Source: Anodontia alba
Taxonomy: Eukaryota; Mollusca; Bivalvia; Lucinida; Lucinidae
Length of the DNA: 64,000 nucleotides
Assembly: GCA_964016985.1 (NCBI GenBank)
Contig: OZ024825.1
Coordinates: 40,997,668-41,061,667, forward strand
Reading direction: 5' to 3'
In this document: in pieces, positions 1 through 9,418 of the stretch
Layout: each line of letters begins with the position of its first letter
Numbering within the stretch: position 1 is the stretch's first letter
Translations under genes and position numbers: made by a program
Notes under the pieces: generated by a model
The model's input: the letters and a program-made list of their open reading frames with translations, nothing else
Databases searched by the model: none
Told to the model about the DNA's origin: nothing

Positions 1-67
1 AACTGACTGCGCTCAACATGACCCCATTGGGTTGACTGGGCCGTAAAACCTCAACACAAACAAACAA
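1..67 (+). mobile_element. 3' end of a tRNA-derived SINE, cut by the window edge
   Basis: The sequence matches the 3' terminus of the full SINE copies at 8568 and 16250: a stretch reading GGGTTGACTGGGCCGTAAAA, then CTCAACACAAACAAACAAAC. The 5' part would lie outside the window. Confidence 0.85.
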
Positions 68-130
68 ACCTATGTTGTGGGTACTCATTAGAAGCACCTC
101 AGTGTATGTTTTCATGGAGAAATAAGAAAA
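68..130. mobile_element. Half copy of the GTACTCATTAGAAG palindromic MITE
   Basis: One arm (TATGTTGTGGGTACTCATTA) runs directly into the distal part of the other arm (TATGTTTTCATGGAGAAATA). The centre of the hairpin is therefore deleted. It abuts the SINE tail before it. Confidence 0.6.
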
Positions 131-544
131 CTAATTTACCTGATACTTCCTCTTATCTGGAATCTTCGATATGGCATTGTCTCACAAACACCATACAGTG
201 CATTGTGCCTCTCACACAATCTGTAATGAGGTTTCAGCTTTTATTATACACCATTTCCAGCTGATAATTCCCAAATAAGGCATGGCATAGAATTATAAAA
301 GTAGATGTGGCTATGGGGATGGTTTTGAGGAAAAAACTGAATCATAATGTATGATAAAAATTAGCTAAAGGAGATTGGATACAGTGGGTAGATTTTCAGC
401 CATTTTTGCCAAGAGAGGCAACATTTGTGACTTCTTTTTTTTTTTTTTTTTTGCACAACAGATTTCGTCTGAAAATGGGTCAATTCTGAAAAGAAAGAAT
501 TCGCTCCTTTTGGAGTAGACCCTTTTTCAAAAGGGAAGCAAACA
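131..544. other. Gene-free sequence with one poly-T tract and a half hairpin
   Basis: No exon or complete element is recognised. There is a T tract near 436-452. A single arm of the AAAGAATTCGCTCC-type hairpin family lies at about 490-535; two-armed copies occur at 44970 and 53800. Confidence 0.5.
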
Positions 545-737
545 TAGCTACAGATAAGAGGGGGTATCCACATAATATTTTTCTTATTTCTCAACAAAAA
601 CATATGTTGTTGGTACTCATTAGAAGCGCCTCGGCGAGGCACTCCTAATGAGTACCCACAACATGTGTTTTCGTCTAGAAATAAGAAAGATATCAGCATT
701 TTTCGGATGAAAAAAGCGCCTTATCTGTTGCTATGGG
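545..737. mobile_element. Palindromic MITE, ATAGCTACAGATAAG ends
   Basis: Outer inverted ends read ATAGCTACAGATAAG on the left and CTTATCTGTTGCTAT on the right. They enclose a long hairpin (about 580-689) whose arms contain GGTACTCATTAGAAGCGCCT and its reverse complement. There is no coding capacity. It lies in the intron upstream of the first visible ACSS2-like exon. Confidence 0.75.
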
Positions 738-821
738 CAAAAACTATTTTGACAGGGTTACCTCACCTGAAAGAGTATCATTTCACATCAAATCCTCTTG
801 GTTTGACAGGTATTTAAACAG

Positions 822-918
822 CCCTGGCCTGGTATAATGAGAACAGTATATGGAGACCACCAAAGATTTGAAACCACTTACTTCAAGAAATTCCCAGGCT
901 ATTATTGCACTGGAGATG
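822..918 (+). CDS. ACSS2: ACSS2-like exon, first in the window
   Basis: The exon follows an AACAG acceptor, starts in phase 0 at PWPG and encodes the adenylate-forming enzyme segment ending in TGD plus one base of the next codon. A GTAGGT donor follows. It is 97 bases long. The boundary before PWPG matches a phase-0 start, and no earlier exon is visible between 1 and 821. Confidence 0.9.
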
Positions 919-3900
919 GTAGGTTTGATGTTTTTCTTTGAGACTGGCTGTCAGAAATTAACTTCTCTACTGAACAGGGGTCCAGCTAAGCACTAAGCAG
1001 GGTATTCCGGTTAAACATGGCTCTGGATAAGCCGTCCGGTTTGGTGATAATTAAGAAGAATCTTTATTTTAACACTAAACATTTTATGATTTGAAGATGG
1101 CAAAAATTATCCTCAGACTACCTTATTATCTGGAGCTCTGCTGTACATTAGAGTAAAACATTCTTACAGAGGAGAATAGAGGATGTCCAGAATAGACTGC
1201 ATGTTAACCCTTGTCATTCTCAATATATTAAGATGCCACGCCCACTTCTAATTGTCAGAGCCAATCAGATTGCTTGATCCATTTTTTTTATACAAATTCA
1301 AATACATGTATTGAATGACAAACAGTGCAGATCCAGATCAGTTGGCTTCAGAAGCCAACTGATCTAGATCTCCACTGTTTATAAAGGCAGGGTAAATCCA
1401 GGTTCAGCAAGACTAGGGTTAAGCTTCGATTTGCCTAAGGCCTTGCACTAAAGGTAATGGCTCTGGATTCACTTGGGGGCACTCTTTAATAAAGTAAAGA
1501 AACAAATTATTTCCTTCAAGAGCAACCCCCACTTTTAAAAAGTTTCAGAACTAAGGATCTAGGTTAAAAGTCTTTAAAAGTTGACACATTTTGCAAAATG
1601 GTTGCAGAATCTATCAGGTGTATGCATTCACTGTAAATTGATTACATTCAAATATTTTCTGTTCAAACAGCTAAAGGCTCTGACAGAGATGTAGGAATTT
1701 CATAGTCTGGTCTTTTTTTGTATGTTTTGTTGGTATAAGTTCCATGTGAAACGAAGAGTGACCTCAGTACATGTATATATGTAGGTCAATGTGACCCATA
1801 TTTCATGGTGCTTGATTATGCCTTATATCTCTAAGACTATTTGATAGAGAAATGTCATAACTTGGACATTTGTTCCATGTGACATGAAGAGTGACCTGAA
1901 AATACATGTACTACAATGAACATTTAAACCTACAGGTGGCTATAAAGACAAGGATGGCTATATATGGATCACAGGACGTATAGATGATATGGTTAATGTC
2001 TCAGGGCACTTGTTGAGTACAGCAGAAATTGAGTCGGCTCTGGTGGAGCACAAAGCTGTCACAGAAGCCGCAGTTGTATCACATCCACATCCAATCAAGG
2101 GAGAGTGTACATACTCATTTGTAACTACAAAACAGGTGGGTAGCATAATTAAACTACACATAATTGTATAGCAAAGGACTTGTTAAGGAGGCATATTTGT
2201 GATAATTCTGTAATATTTTTCTTATTTCTGAATAAAAACATATGTTGTGGGTACTCATTAGAAGCGCCTCTGCGAGGCACTTCTAATGAGTACCCACAAC
2301 ATATGTTTTCATGGAGAACTGGAGAAAATGATCCCAGAATTATCACCTATTACTCCTTAACAAGTCTCCTGGGTTCACCTTTCATTTATGCTTCATATCC
2401 CATAAAGTGGATTTTTGGCAATCAGATCAGATGCTACAGAAGGTGGCATCTGATAAGGTGTGCACTGTTTGTCACTGAGCCATATGGAAACCCACAGTAT
2501 TGTAAAACACAGTCTTCATTACTTACTTTTAAGATGGAATAATTTACTTGGGATAATAGATTTAATAGTACCATAATTGTTCTGATCCTAAAATATGATG
2601 TTGGTCTACAATGTTGTGAGTCACCAGCCGCTTTGATGCTGGTGAACTGTGTGAGCTCTATGGCAGAGCATTGGATAAAGAAAGTTACATATGGTAACAT
2701 TCAAATGATTGGTTTAAATTTCGACGGAATTTACCACTGATAGGCACAGCCATGTTGGTTACATGCATGGATTGCTTCCAATAATTTTGTCTTTAGTGCT
2801 TGAAAATGTATTCACCAAACAGCAATCCTATGATTCAAATTCTTTTGATGTGAGAGGAAGTCGAAAAATGTAAAATATTCTGATTTTTAGTGTGATATTA
2901 TTGATGACTACTTACACAGCTGTCTTAAATTATGCATATGCTGTTCTGCAATATTCCTGGAAGCTACACAGTGTTACAGAGGGAATTGACTACTTAGATG
3001 CTATAATGGCCCATAGGCAGTGCCTGTTTTCATATTAAGTGGTGTTACTACACGATTTATGGTGTGATGCTGAGATTTTCCTTCATCTGTTTGGTCTATA
3101 TCCCTCTTGTGGCAAGAATCGGCCAAAATAAAATACGTTTATACTGGAAATAGTCTGTATAACAGCTTAGATGCTGTGAAATAAATCACTAGTGATTATT
3201 GTCCATGTGGCATTATAGAGATTAATTAACTGTATTATCTTATTTGTTTCAGGGTTATGAGTTTACAGATGAACTGGCTGCTGAATTAAAACAATCTGGT
3301 AAATTTGTTTTTTTATTTATTATATATTAACAGAACCTTTTTTGAAAACCACAACCAAAAGCAATATATCTGGTAATTTTTTTATCACTTACATAAGCAG
3401 TTGTGATAGCAGTAACAGTAATGTCCTAAAATTTTTAACACTTTATAATGTTTGGCCTAAATGTTTCTTTATACAATTTTCTTACCATACTTAGTGGAAT
3501 GGTAAACAGTGTAGACCCTGATCAGACTGCTCCTTCAGGAGCAGTCTGATCTGGGTCTGCACTGTTTGAGTATGCCATTTTTGTCCGAAACTTTGGTGTA
3601 CAAAATTTTAGGACCTAGCCATAACCTTTTAGTAGCAAGAAGTGACCAACATTGGAGGGTATAAGAAATTGTAACCCAGTTTGCTAATTTTCTATAAAGA
3701 TAGAAGTGTAAAATGTAATATTTTTTGTTTTACATAATATTACTTGAGTGTAACACCTCAAAACATATCCACAGAAAATATCTTGTTTTAGAACCTGGAG
3801 ATCTAGGCCATATTGTATGAAGGGGGTTTAAGGCAAAGTTTCTTTCTCTGTCACCAGTTTTGGAGGGAAAGCTTCCAGTGTGCAGTAACTATATGTGTCT

Positions 3901-6242
3901 TGACGCATTTTAGACTGATTAAACTCCCTCACACCATAATATATTGGAAGAGTCAAATTTCACTTTTAGGTATGTCAGGCATTGTGATTTGGATATTCCT
4001 AGAGAAAAATGGCAAATAATGGAGACCATGATCCCAGATCAGATTACGCAGCAATCAATCTGGGTCTGCACTTTTGCATATTATGGTTTTGGGGGTCTCC
4101 AGACTAAAGTGGGTTAAAGGTATTCAGAGTTAAATTTTACGCTAGAAGATGTGCTGTCTTTAACTTTTGATGGGGGTGGTCGGGTGGTACGAAGGTGTCA
4201 TGTATCTTACATCACCAGGGCGTCCAACTGATATTGGCTTACAGTTGGGCAAGGCCTGCTATTCTTGTAGCAGGTAAGGGTAAAGGGGGAATGTTTTTAT
4301 TTCTTCAGTTTCTTCACTTTCATTCCTGTTCCTTTTTCTTCCCTGTTCCTTTCTTTTGTCTCTTCTACTTTCTCTTCTATCTTCTATCACTTCTATCACT
4401 TTTCTCCCTTTCTCTGGGAGACGACACAAAATGACCCACAAGGGGCGAGATGTCATTTAACCCCAACACAAAGTCTTTAACCCTTGAATGTAAACAAATT
4501 TAGTTTTACTCAAGGGATAATAGCAGGTTCATTCCAGTACAGCTGCTGTTAAACATTTTAACCATTCAAAAACCAAGCTCTGTCAGGTTGGTGCACCTGT
4601 CAGCAGAAGAAATGTAATGTCACTAAACCACAGACTTGGCTTTAGAGAAGTGCATTTTCTGTCAAAAATCTCAGTAACCCTCGTTATAATGACAGCATTT
4701 GTTCCCAAAGTAGTTGCCATTAAAATGAATTTGTTGTTGTAAAGAATCCTTAGCGGACAGAATGATACATGAGAAAGGCCTTGTTTTATTCTTATTTACT
4801 CATAGAACATATGTTTTGGATATTTGTTAGAATTGCCTCAGTGAGGCGATTCTAACAGATATCCAAAACACATGTTGCTTGGAGTTTTAATGAAATATTC
4901 TTTCATAATTTCTCATTAACTGTTACCTCCTGAGCGAGGGTTTTGTGACATTCAAGTTGTCATTAGAACGAATTTTGTCATTGTATCGAGTGTCGGTATA
5001 AAGAAGGTTGACTGTACAAACGGAGTAAATTTTACTTGGTTCATTACAAACATATTTATTTCATGAAATCAGAACTTAGCTTGGTCATGTATTGTAAATT
5101 TCATTTAGGCTGCAACATGCAAAAAATCTTTGGGCATATGCGGACAGGGAAGGCCCAGATCAGCCTTTGCATCTTTGTAGTCTGATTAGGGCTTTAATTT
5201 TCCACTAACAGAATCAGAGGATACTATAGAATGTATGAATAGAGACCAAAGGCCCAGATGATACTTTGTCCATACCCAGGATGTTCTGAGCCTGCACATT
5301 TTTTGCATATTCGAAGGCACTTTTTGGCTTGATGTGGCCCATTTTGAAACTTGATCAGATATTTTATAGTGCAAAAACAACAAAGGTTATCTTCTGACTA
5401 CTTCCTTTATGTGCACCTGTACCCATGACCCTGCTTACAGAATGAACAAAAATGGCAGCATTTCCAGAAAAGCCGGCCTTGATGGCTCATTTGGATGCAC
5501 GTCTGACCGGTGAATGGTGATCAGGAGGATGCAAGTTCCACCCCCATCGGGTCGGCAACATTCTTTTGTGGAGATGGATCATGAAATACTTTCTACGGTC
5601 ATTCTCTCCCTTCTGCCGATTTAAGAAGGGCAGTTGTCAGTTTCTGGTGAAAGAATGTGCACAATACTGGTTAACCGCTTAGAGGACTAAGCTGCCCAGT
5701 AAAAGTGTGGTTAGGCAAACTGACTGCGCTTGACCTGACCCCATTTAGTTGACTGGGTTGTAAAACCTCAACACAAACAATTTCCAGAGAATAATATATA
5801 TATTTTTACAGTGAAAACAAACACAGGAAAATTTGTGCAGGTTAATTACGTTTATTTTTTCAGTGAGAACAAAAGATAGGATCATTTGCAGAGAACTTTA
5901 TTTTCATACTTAATAAGTACTTGCAGAGAATCCTTTCTTTATCTTTTCAGTAAGAACAGAAATAGGATATGCCAGAACTTTATTTTAGCAGTGTGAACAC
6001 AAACATGTGTATTTGCAGAGAATCCTTTCTTTATCTTTTCAGTAAGAACAAAAATAGGAGCATTTGCAGTGCCTGATTTCATTCAAGAAGCTCCAGGTCT
6101 TCCAAAAACACGATCAGGAAAGATAATGAGACGGGTTCTACGGAAGATTGCCGTCGGTGACAGAAAAATCGGGGATGTGTCCACGATGGCAGATGAAACA
6201 GTTGTTGATACATTATTTTCACTGAGACCTAAAGAAGCATAA
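822..6242 (+). CDS. ACSS2: Acetyl-CoA synthetase, C-terminal part (four exons, 5' end outside window)
   Basis: The enzyme family makes acetyl-CoA from acetate, ATP and CoA through an acetyl-AMP intermediate. The four exons are 822-918, 1936-2135, 3253-3298 and 6043-6242. Splicing them keeps one frame to a TAA stop and gives about 180 residues. Visible motifs, in order, are [42 protein letters not shown], the conserved HPHPIKGE segment, and near the C-terminus [18 protein letters not shown], which carries the catalytic lysine that is reversibly acetylated in this family. All introns are GT-AG. The animal cytosolic enzyme is about 700 residues long, so roughly the last quarter is present. The C-terminal sequence fits the cytosolic/nuclear ACSS2 type, but ACSS1 cannot be fully excluded without the N-terminus. 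No promoter is in view. Confidence 0.93.
919..1935 (+). other. ACSS2-like intron with a TTAA-flanked MITE and a short local duplication
   Basis: The intron runs from a GTAGGT donor to a TACAG acceptor. It contains the MITE at 1204-1422. Between about 1740 and 1905 a stretch of roughly 130 bases is duplicated: TTCCATGTGAAACGAAGAGT is followed later by TTCCATGTGACATGAAGAGT, each close to a GTACATGT-like sequence. Confidence 0.75.
1204..1422. mobile_element. piggyBac-like MITE flanked by TTAA
   Basis: The element starts TTAACCCTTGTCATTCTCAA and ends with AGACTAGGGTTAA. It therefore has CCC/GGG termini with a TTAA at each side, the target duplication typical of piggyBac elements. Inside is a hairpin built on AGATCCAGATCAGTTGGCTT and its complement. 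There is no ORF. Confidence 0.7.
1936..2135 (+). CDS. ACSS2: ACSS2-like exon, second in the window
   Basis: The exon lies between a TACAG acceptor and a GTGGGT donor and is 200 bases long. Its first two bases complete a glycine codon, and it ends on a codon boundary. It encodes the hinge and C-terminal subdomain start, including [19 protein letters not shown], an acidic [10 protein letters not shown] segment and [18 protein letters not shown]. These motifs are highly conserved in acetyl-CoA synthetases. Confidence 0.93.
2215..2328. mobile_element. Palindromic MITE core in an ACSS2-like intron
   Basis: The arms read TTTTCTTATTTCTGAATAAA then CATATGTTGTGGGTACTCAT, with complementary sequence after a CCTCTGCGAGG centre. 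Like its relatives, it could form a long hairpin in pre-mRNA. Confidence 0.7.
3253..3298 (+). CDS. ACSS2: ACSS2-like short exon, third in the window
   Basis: This 46-base exon follows a TTTCAG acceptor and encodes [15 protein letters not shown] plus the first base of the next codon. A GTAAAT donor follows. The residues fit the lysine/glutamate-rich helix preceding the last exon in this enzyme family. Removing the flanking introns joins the exon in frame on both sides. Confidence 0.88.
3500..3580. repeat. GATCAG-type hairpin
   Basis: AACAGTGTAGACCCTGATCA is followed by a short AGGAGC centre and by GATCTGGGTCTGCACTGTTT. This is the same hairpin module found in the TTAA-flanked MITEs, here without clear termini. 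Confidence 0.65.
3893..4111. mobile_element. Degraded piggyBac-like MITE
   Basis: It aligns by eye with the copies at 11928 and 13553. Shared landmarks are TATTGGAAGAGTC, a CTAGAGAAAAATGGC segment, the GATCAG hairpin and an end of GTGGGTTAA. The left terminus is mutated. Confidence 0.6.
4190..4480. other. Polypyrimidine stretch in the ACSS2-like intron
   Basis: From about 4297 to 4420 the + strand is almost entirely C and T. The last part resembles a decayed SINE tail ending in CCCCAACACAAAG. The open frames here are low-complexity and not credible as protein. Confidence 0.5.
4672..5014. mobile_element. Tigger/pogo-like MITE carrying the GATTCTAA hairpin variant
   Basis: The left end reads CAGTAACCCTCGTTATAATG. 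The right end reads AAGAAGGTTGACTG followed by TA. These are imperfect inverted repeats. The centre (about 4790-4885) is a hairpin with GAATTGCCTCAGTGAGGCGATTC, a relative of the hairpin in the ATAGCTACAGATAAG family. The left TA is lost. Confidence 0.55.
5115..5347. mobile_element. MITE of the GGCCCAGATCAG family
   Basis: It matches the copy in the 3' UTR at 6259-6491: GGCCCAGATCAGCCTTTGCA, then ATACTATAGAATGTATGAAT, and a right end of AAGGCACTTTTTGGCTTGAT. It lies in the last intron. Confidence 0.6.
5460..5791 (+). mobile_element. Full tRNA-derived SINE with target duplication, in the last ACSS2-like intron
   Basis: The body starts at 5472 with a tRNA-like head (GCCGGCCTTGATGGCTCA) and ends near 5779 in AACCTCAACACAAACA. 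ATTTCCAGAAAA before it and ATTTCCAGAGAA after it form a 12-base target duplication with one mismatch. This copy is more diverged than those at 16250 and 31272, so it is probably older. Confidence 0.88.
5800..6042 (+). repeat. Tandem near-copies of the last-exon 3' splice site
   Basis: Four stretches resemble a polypyrimidine tract plus CAG plus the start of the last exon, with acceptors ending near 5811, 5872, 5950 and 6042. The last two share an exact block: TTGCAGAGAATCCTTTCTTT followed by ATCTTTTCAGTAAGAACA. That block begins at 5931 and again at 6013, a period of 82. Only the final copy continues into the conserved coding sequence. Reading from the earlier three reaches a stop within about 25 codons. 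Confidence 0.8.
6043..6242 (+). CDS. ACSS2: ACSS2-like terminal exon with stop codon
   Basis: The acceptor is TATCTTTTCAG. The exon completes a valine codon and encodes [20 protein letters not shown], then a basic MRRVLRKI helix, and ends after SLRPKEA with TAA at 6240-6242. The RSGK lysine is the catalytic and acetylatable residue of this family. I chose this acceptor over the upstream near-copies because only it leads into an open conserved frame. Confidence 0.93.
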
Positions 6243-6258
6243 TATTAGTTATATAATT

Positions 6259-6491
6259 TGGGCCACTCATGGGAAAATGTGTCTTAAGGCATATTGGGAC
6301 AGTGAAGGCCCAGATCAGACCGTGCATCGCACAGTCTGATCAGAGCCTTCACTGTCATTAACAGAATTTTTGGATACTACAGAATGTATGAATGGAGGGC
6401 AAAGGTCAAATGATATTTTGGGCTTGTGAAGGACCTGAATCTGCATATTTTTGCACATGGTCAAAGACACTTTTTCACTTGACATGACCCA
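6259..6491. mobile_element. MITE in the 3' UTR with a 7-8 bp target duplication
   Basis: The ends are TGGGCCACTCATGGGAAAAT and, on the right, TTTTTCACTTGACATGACCCA, which are imperfect inverted repeats. TATAATT (or ATATAATT if one end base is shared) occurs on both sides. The centre holds a GGCCCAGATCAGACC hairpin. It starts 17 bases after the stop codon, so it should be transcribed with the ACSS2-like mRNA. Confidence 0.75.
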
Positions 6492-6599
6492 TATAATTGT
6501 ATGCCCGGAATAATAACTATGCAGTTGGGGACTAGTTCTATTAGGTAGTTGTGAACATTTTTTCTGTATTTGTATTTTTGGCAGCAGTGTCTATTGGCA

Positions 6600-6605
6600 A
6601 TTAAA
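6600..6605 (+). promoter_or_regulatory. Candidate polyadenylation signal ATTAAA
   Basis: This hexamer lies about 360 bases after the stop codon. It comes just before the next MITE, which begins near 6638. An AATAAA at 6659 lies inside that MITE and is the alternative. No transcript evidence is available from sequence alone. Confidence 0.4.
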
Positions 6606-6637
6606 GTGTACAGTAAATTCTGATGCAATATTACCTT

Positions 6638-6858
6638 AATTTAATCCTTGCCATGCTGAATAAATTGAGATGCCACGCCAACTTCTAATAATTAGCCAAT
6701 CATATTGCTTGATCCAGGTTGTTGAGACATTCACAAACTGATCGACAGACTGTGCAGATCCAGATCAGTAGGCTTCTTTAGAAGCTGACTGATCTGGATC
6801 TGCCTGTTTGCAAAGGCAGGGCATATCTGGGTTCCGTAGGATCAGGGCTGAACAGGAG
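6638..6858. mobile_element. piggyBac-like MITE, degraded ends
   Basis: It matches the TTAA-flanked element at 1204: TTAATCCTTGCCATGCTGAA, GATGCCACGCC, CAATCATATTGCTTGATCCA, then a hairpin using CAGATCCAGATCAGTAGGCT. The right TTAA is changed. Confidence 0.6.
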
Positions 6859-6952
6859 GCAAAGTAACAAGTTTGCTAATGGAGTCAACTCATTTTCCTC
6901 TCTTTGCAAATAACTTCCATTGCATGTATCGGTAAAATCTATTGTCTGCCTT

Positions 6953-7183
6953 AACCAATGTTTGGAATGTAAGTTAGCTGTTTCGGTCCCAAATTTTAGA
7001 CGACATTTTCTTTTTTTTTTTTTTTTAACTATCTCTTGGAAAGAAGTTTATATGTTAAGTTGAAAGACTGAATGTCAAACAGCATAGATCTAGATGAGAG
7101 GGCTCATTATGAGCCATCTCATCTTGATCTATGCTGTTTGCAAAAGCCAACTAATATCGCCTTTGGCAGTGAAAGAGTTAATC
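6953..7183. mobile_element. Hairpin MITE (AGATCTAGATGAGA type)
   Basis: A hairpin at about 7079-7142 pairs AAACAGCATAGATCTAGATG with its complement around an ATTATGAG centre. The right edge runs to GAAAGAGTTAA, like relatives that end in TTAA. Confidence 0.5.
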
Positions 7184-7800
7184 ATCTTTATAAAGAGTAT
7201 CAGTTAATTGCTAAGCATTACAAATCTAAGGTAAGGGAATCACTAGTTTTGCAAATGGAAACAATTCATAATTCTTTAATTTACTTCTTACGTACATGTA
7301 CTTTAATAATTTAAGTAATAAACTTCAAAATGAATCTTTAAAACACCATTCAGATGAAATTCTAAAATTCTTTGTTGTTTTTAATATCTTTATTGTTCAC
7401 TTAGTTCTAGGAATGTTTCAGTCTCTCAGCTTTCATCAGCCCGGAAACAAAACTTCAAACTGAACATCCTATATCACTTTGTTAACAGCTTCCTAATAAC
7501 TTGCAGTTCTTTGATGTTGCTAAATGAGGGTTGAATTGCCTCCATTTTCAAAATAAGGTGGTCTCCATCCAGACAATGTTAGAGTTTGGTTCCTACAATC
7601 TGAGTATTTAGTTTATTTACAGCTACTTCATGGCTGTTAGTGGTACACAAGGAAGGAAATACATCTAAGAGTAATGAAGACCCAGACTGGTCGACAGACC
7701 TACACAATCTCATAAGAGTCTTGGCTAGATGCCATCTGACTTAGTCATTGCTTTAGGTGACCTTTTTTTCAGCCAAAAAGTACTGATTTTTTTTTTTTTT
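7184..7800. other. Gene-free sequence, nothing recognised
   Basis: AT-rich sequence with no open frame showing protein-like composition and no recognised repeat family, apart from a T-tract at the end. Confidence 0.5.
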
Positions 7801-7804
7801 TTTT

Positions 7805-7893
7805 GTCCATGAAAACATGTTTTGGGCCACTCATTAGAAGTGCCTCAGTGAGGCACTTCTAATGAGTAACCACAACTTGTTTTCATGGACAAA
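7805..7893. mobile_element. Palindromic MITE core (GTGCCTCAGTGAGGCAC)
   Basis: GTCCATGAAAACATGTTTTG and its near-complement enclose the centre CATTAGAAGTGCCTCAGTGA. It lies about 90 bases from a second copy of the same family. Confidence 0.7.
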
Positions 7894-7980
7894 TGAGATA
7901 ACTTTTTTCCTGATATACCTTATATCTGAAGCTTTGGGTACTGTTTCATAGGTCTAGATTAGAGTGTGTATTAGGTAAAT

Positions 7981-8095
7981 ATTTTTCTTATTTCTCGATG
8001 AAAACATATGTTGTGGGTACTCATTAGAAGTGCCTCGCCGAGGCGCTTCTAATGAGTACCCACAACATATGTTTTCATCGAGAAATAAGAAAAAT
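7981..8095. mobile_element. Near-perfect 57-bp-arm palindrome with a single-base loop
   Basis: The left arm (7981-8037) and right arm (8039-8095) are reverse complements with one mismatch. Motifs are TTTTTCTTATTTCTCGATGA and GTACTCATTAGAAGTGCCTC. Such preservation suggests recent insertion or arm-to-arm gene conversion. Confidence 0.85.
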
Positions 8096-8553
8096 GTAGA
8101 TACTTTTTTGTTTTGACTTTGCCTTAAAAGTGTTAACAAACATTGTTGAGCATGAACAAAGTACTGGAGTGCAGCTCTGTTGAGTGGTTTGGATCTTCTT
8201 TTTGGGTTTTGTGTCAATTTCTACAATATACCTTATCATTGTGTTAGCCTTTTTAGAGGACCTGTTGTGTAGAAGTATTTTTTGGTGATATTTCTAGGAT
8301 AATTTTTATTTCTCTATAAAAGCTTTAGTTGTATTAGAAGGGCATTGGTAAAGAGAGCTTCTATTGAGAATTCACAACATATGGTTTTATGGAGATCCCA
8401 GTTGTCTTTAAATACTTCTTCTTGACAAGTTTCTGCATTTTCTATGCTATGGGAGAATTTAGTAGATAATAAAAACATGATACTGTTTTATTTAAATAGG
8501 GATTGAGTATGCATTCATATCATCACAAAAAGAGATTATTTAAATTATAATGC

Positions 8554-8867
8554 AAACCAGTTTTCTAGCCGGCCTCGGTGGCTCAGTTGGATGCGCCCTC
8601 CGACTGGAGACCAGGAGGTCGCGGGTTCAACCCCCACCGAGGTCGGCAACATTCTTTCGTGGAGATTGATCATGAAATATTTTCTACGGTCATTCTCTCC
8701 CTTCCGCTGATTCAAGAAGGGCAGTTGTCAGTTTCTGGCGAAAGGATGTGCACAATACTGGTTAACCGCTTAGAGGACTAAGCCTGCCCAGTAAACGTGT
8801 GGTTAGGTAAACTGACCATTGGGTTGACTGGGCCGTAAAACCTCAACACAAACAAAACCAGTTTTCT
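8554..8867 (+). mobile_element. Full tRNA-derived SINE with 13-bp target duplication
   Basis: The body starts near 8568 at GCCGGCCTCGGTGGCTCAGT. It contains the B-box-like GGTCGCGGGTTCAACCC and ends CCTCAACACAAACA. AAACCAGTTTTCT lies at 8554-8566 and again at 8855-8867. The head can fold like a tRNA, with GCCGGCC pairing with GGTCGGC. An open frame of about 67 codons crosses it but is a by-product of the conserved SINE sequence. Confidence 0.93.
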
Positions 8868-9024
8868 CTGAAATATAAGGAGTACGTTGTCACCTTAGCA
8901 CAAAAAATCAATAAATCTATTAAAATACATAAGGAGTTATTGACGTGTGATGATGTGTATTATTAAAAAAATATGTCTGCTAATATTCACATTCAGATCA
9001 CTAAATGGTAATGTGAATGTATAG

Positions 9025-9418
9025 TTTTAAGGCAGGTCCTTTTTCATTTCTTAAAAGCACGTATTTTATATATACATCTTTTTTTTCTAAATTTTGTTGC
9101 AATATATTTTTATTTTCTTATCATTAGATAGTTCTTTTAATTATAAGGGACCATAAGCCAGGTTCCTTTTCATTTCTTAAAAGCGCATATTTTATATATA
9201 CATTTTTTTTTTTAATTTTGTTGCAATACATTTTTTTTATTTTTATATCATTTGATAGTGCTTTTAATCATCATATAAGGGACCATAAGCCAGGTCCCTT
9301 TTCATTTCTTAAAAGCATATATTTTATATGTACATTTTTTTTTTCAAAATTTTGTTGCAATATATTTTTTTTTTATATCATTAGGTAGTTCTTTAAATCA
9401 TCATATAAGGGACCATAA
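9025..9418 (+). repeat. Three tandem units of about 128 bp
   Basis: Each unit contains CAGGTCC(C/T)TTTTCATTTCTTAAAAGC, an ATTTTATATATACAT stretch, a T tract, TTTTGTTGCAATA and AAGGGACCATAAG. Units start near 9031, 9159 and 9287. Confidence 0.85.

Noticed and set aside
2180..2542. 120-codon frame downstream of an ACSS2-like exon
   Set aside because: It reads through the palindromic MITE in the intron ([20 protein letters not shown] is hairpin sequence also seen in frames at 361, 2149 and 7954).
7061..7170. CRISPR-like array in the recurring hairpins
   Set aside because: Repeats are dispersed palindromes without regular spacers, in a eukaryotic sequence context. No array geometry or cas-like gene is present.
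8568..8650. tRNA gene at SINE heads
   Set aside because: The cloverleaf-like pairing is followed without break by the SINE body and recurs in every copy. It is a tRNA-derived promoter head, not a tRNA gene.
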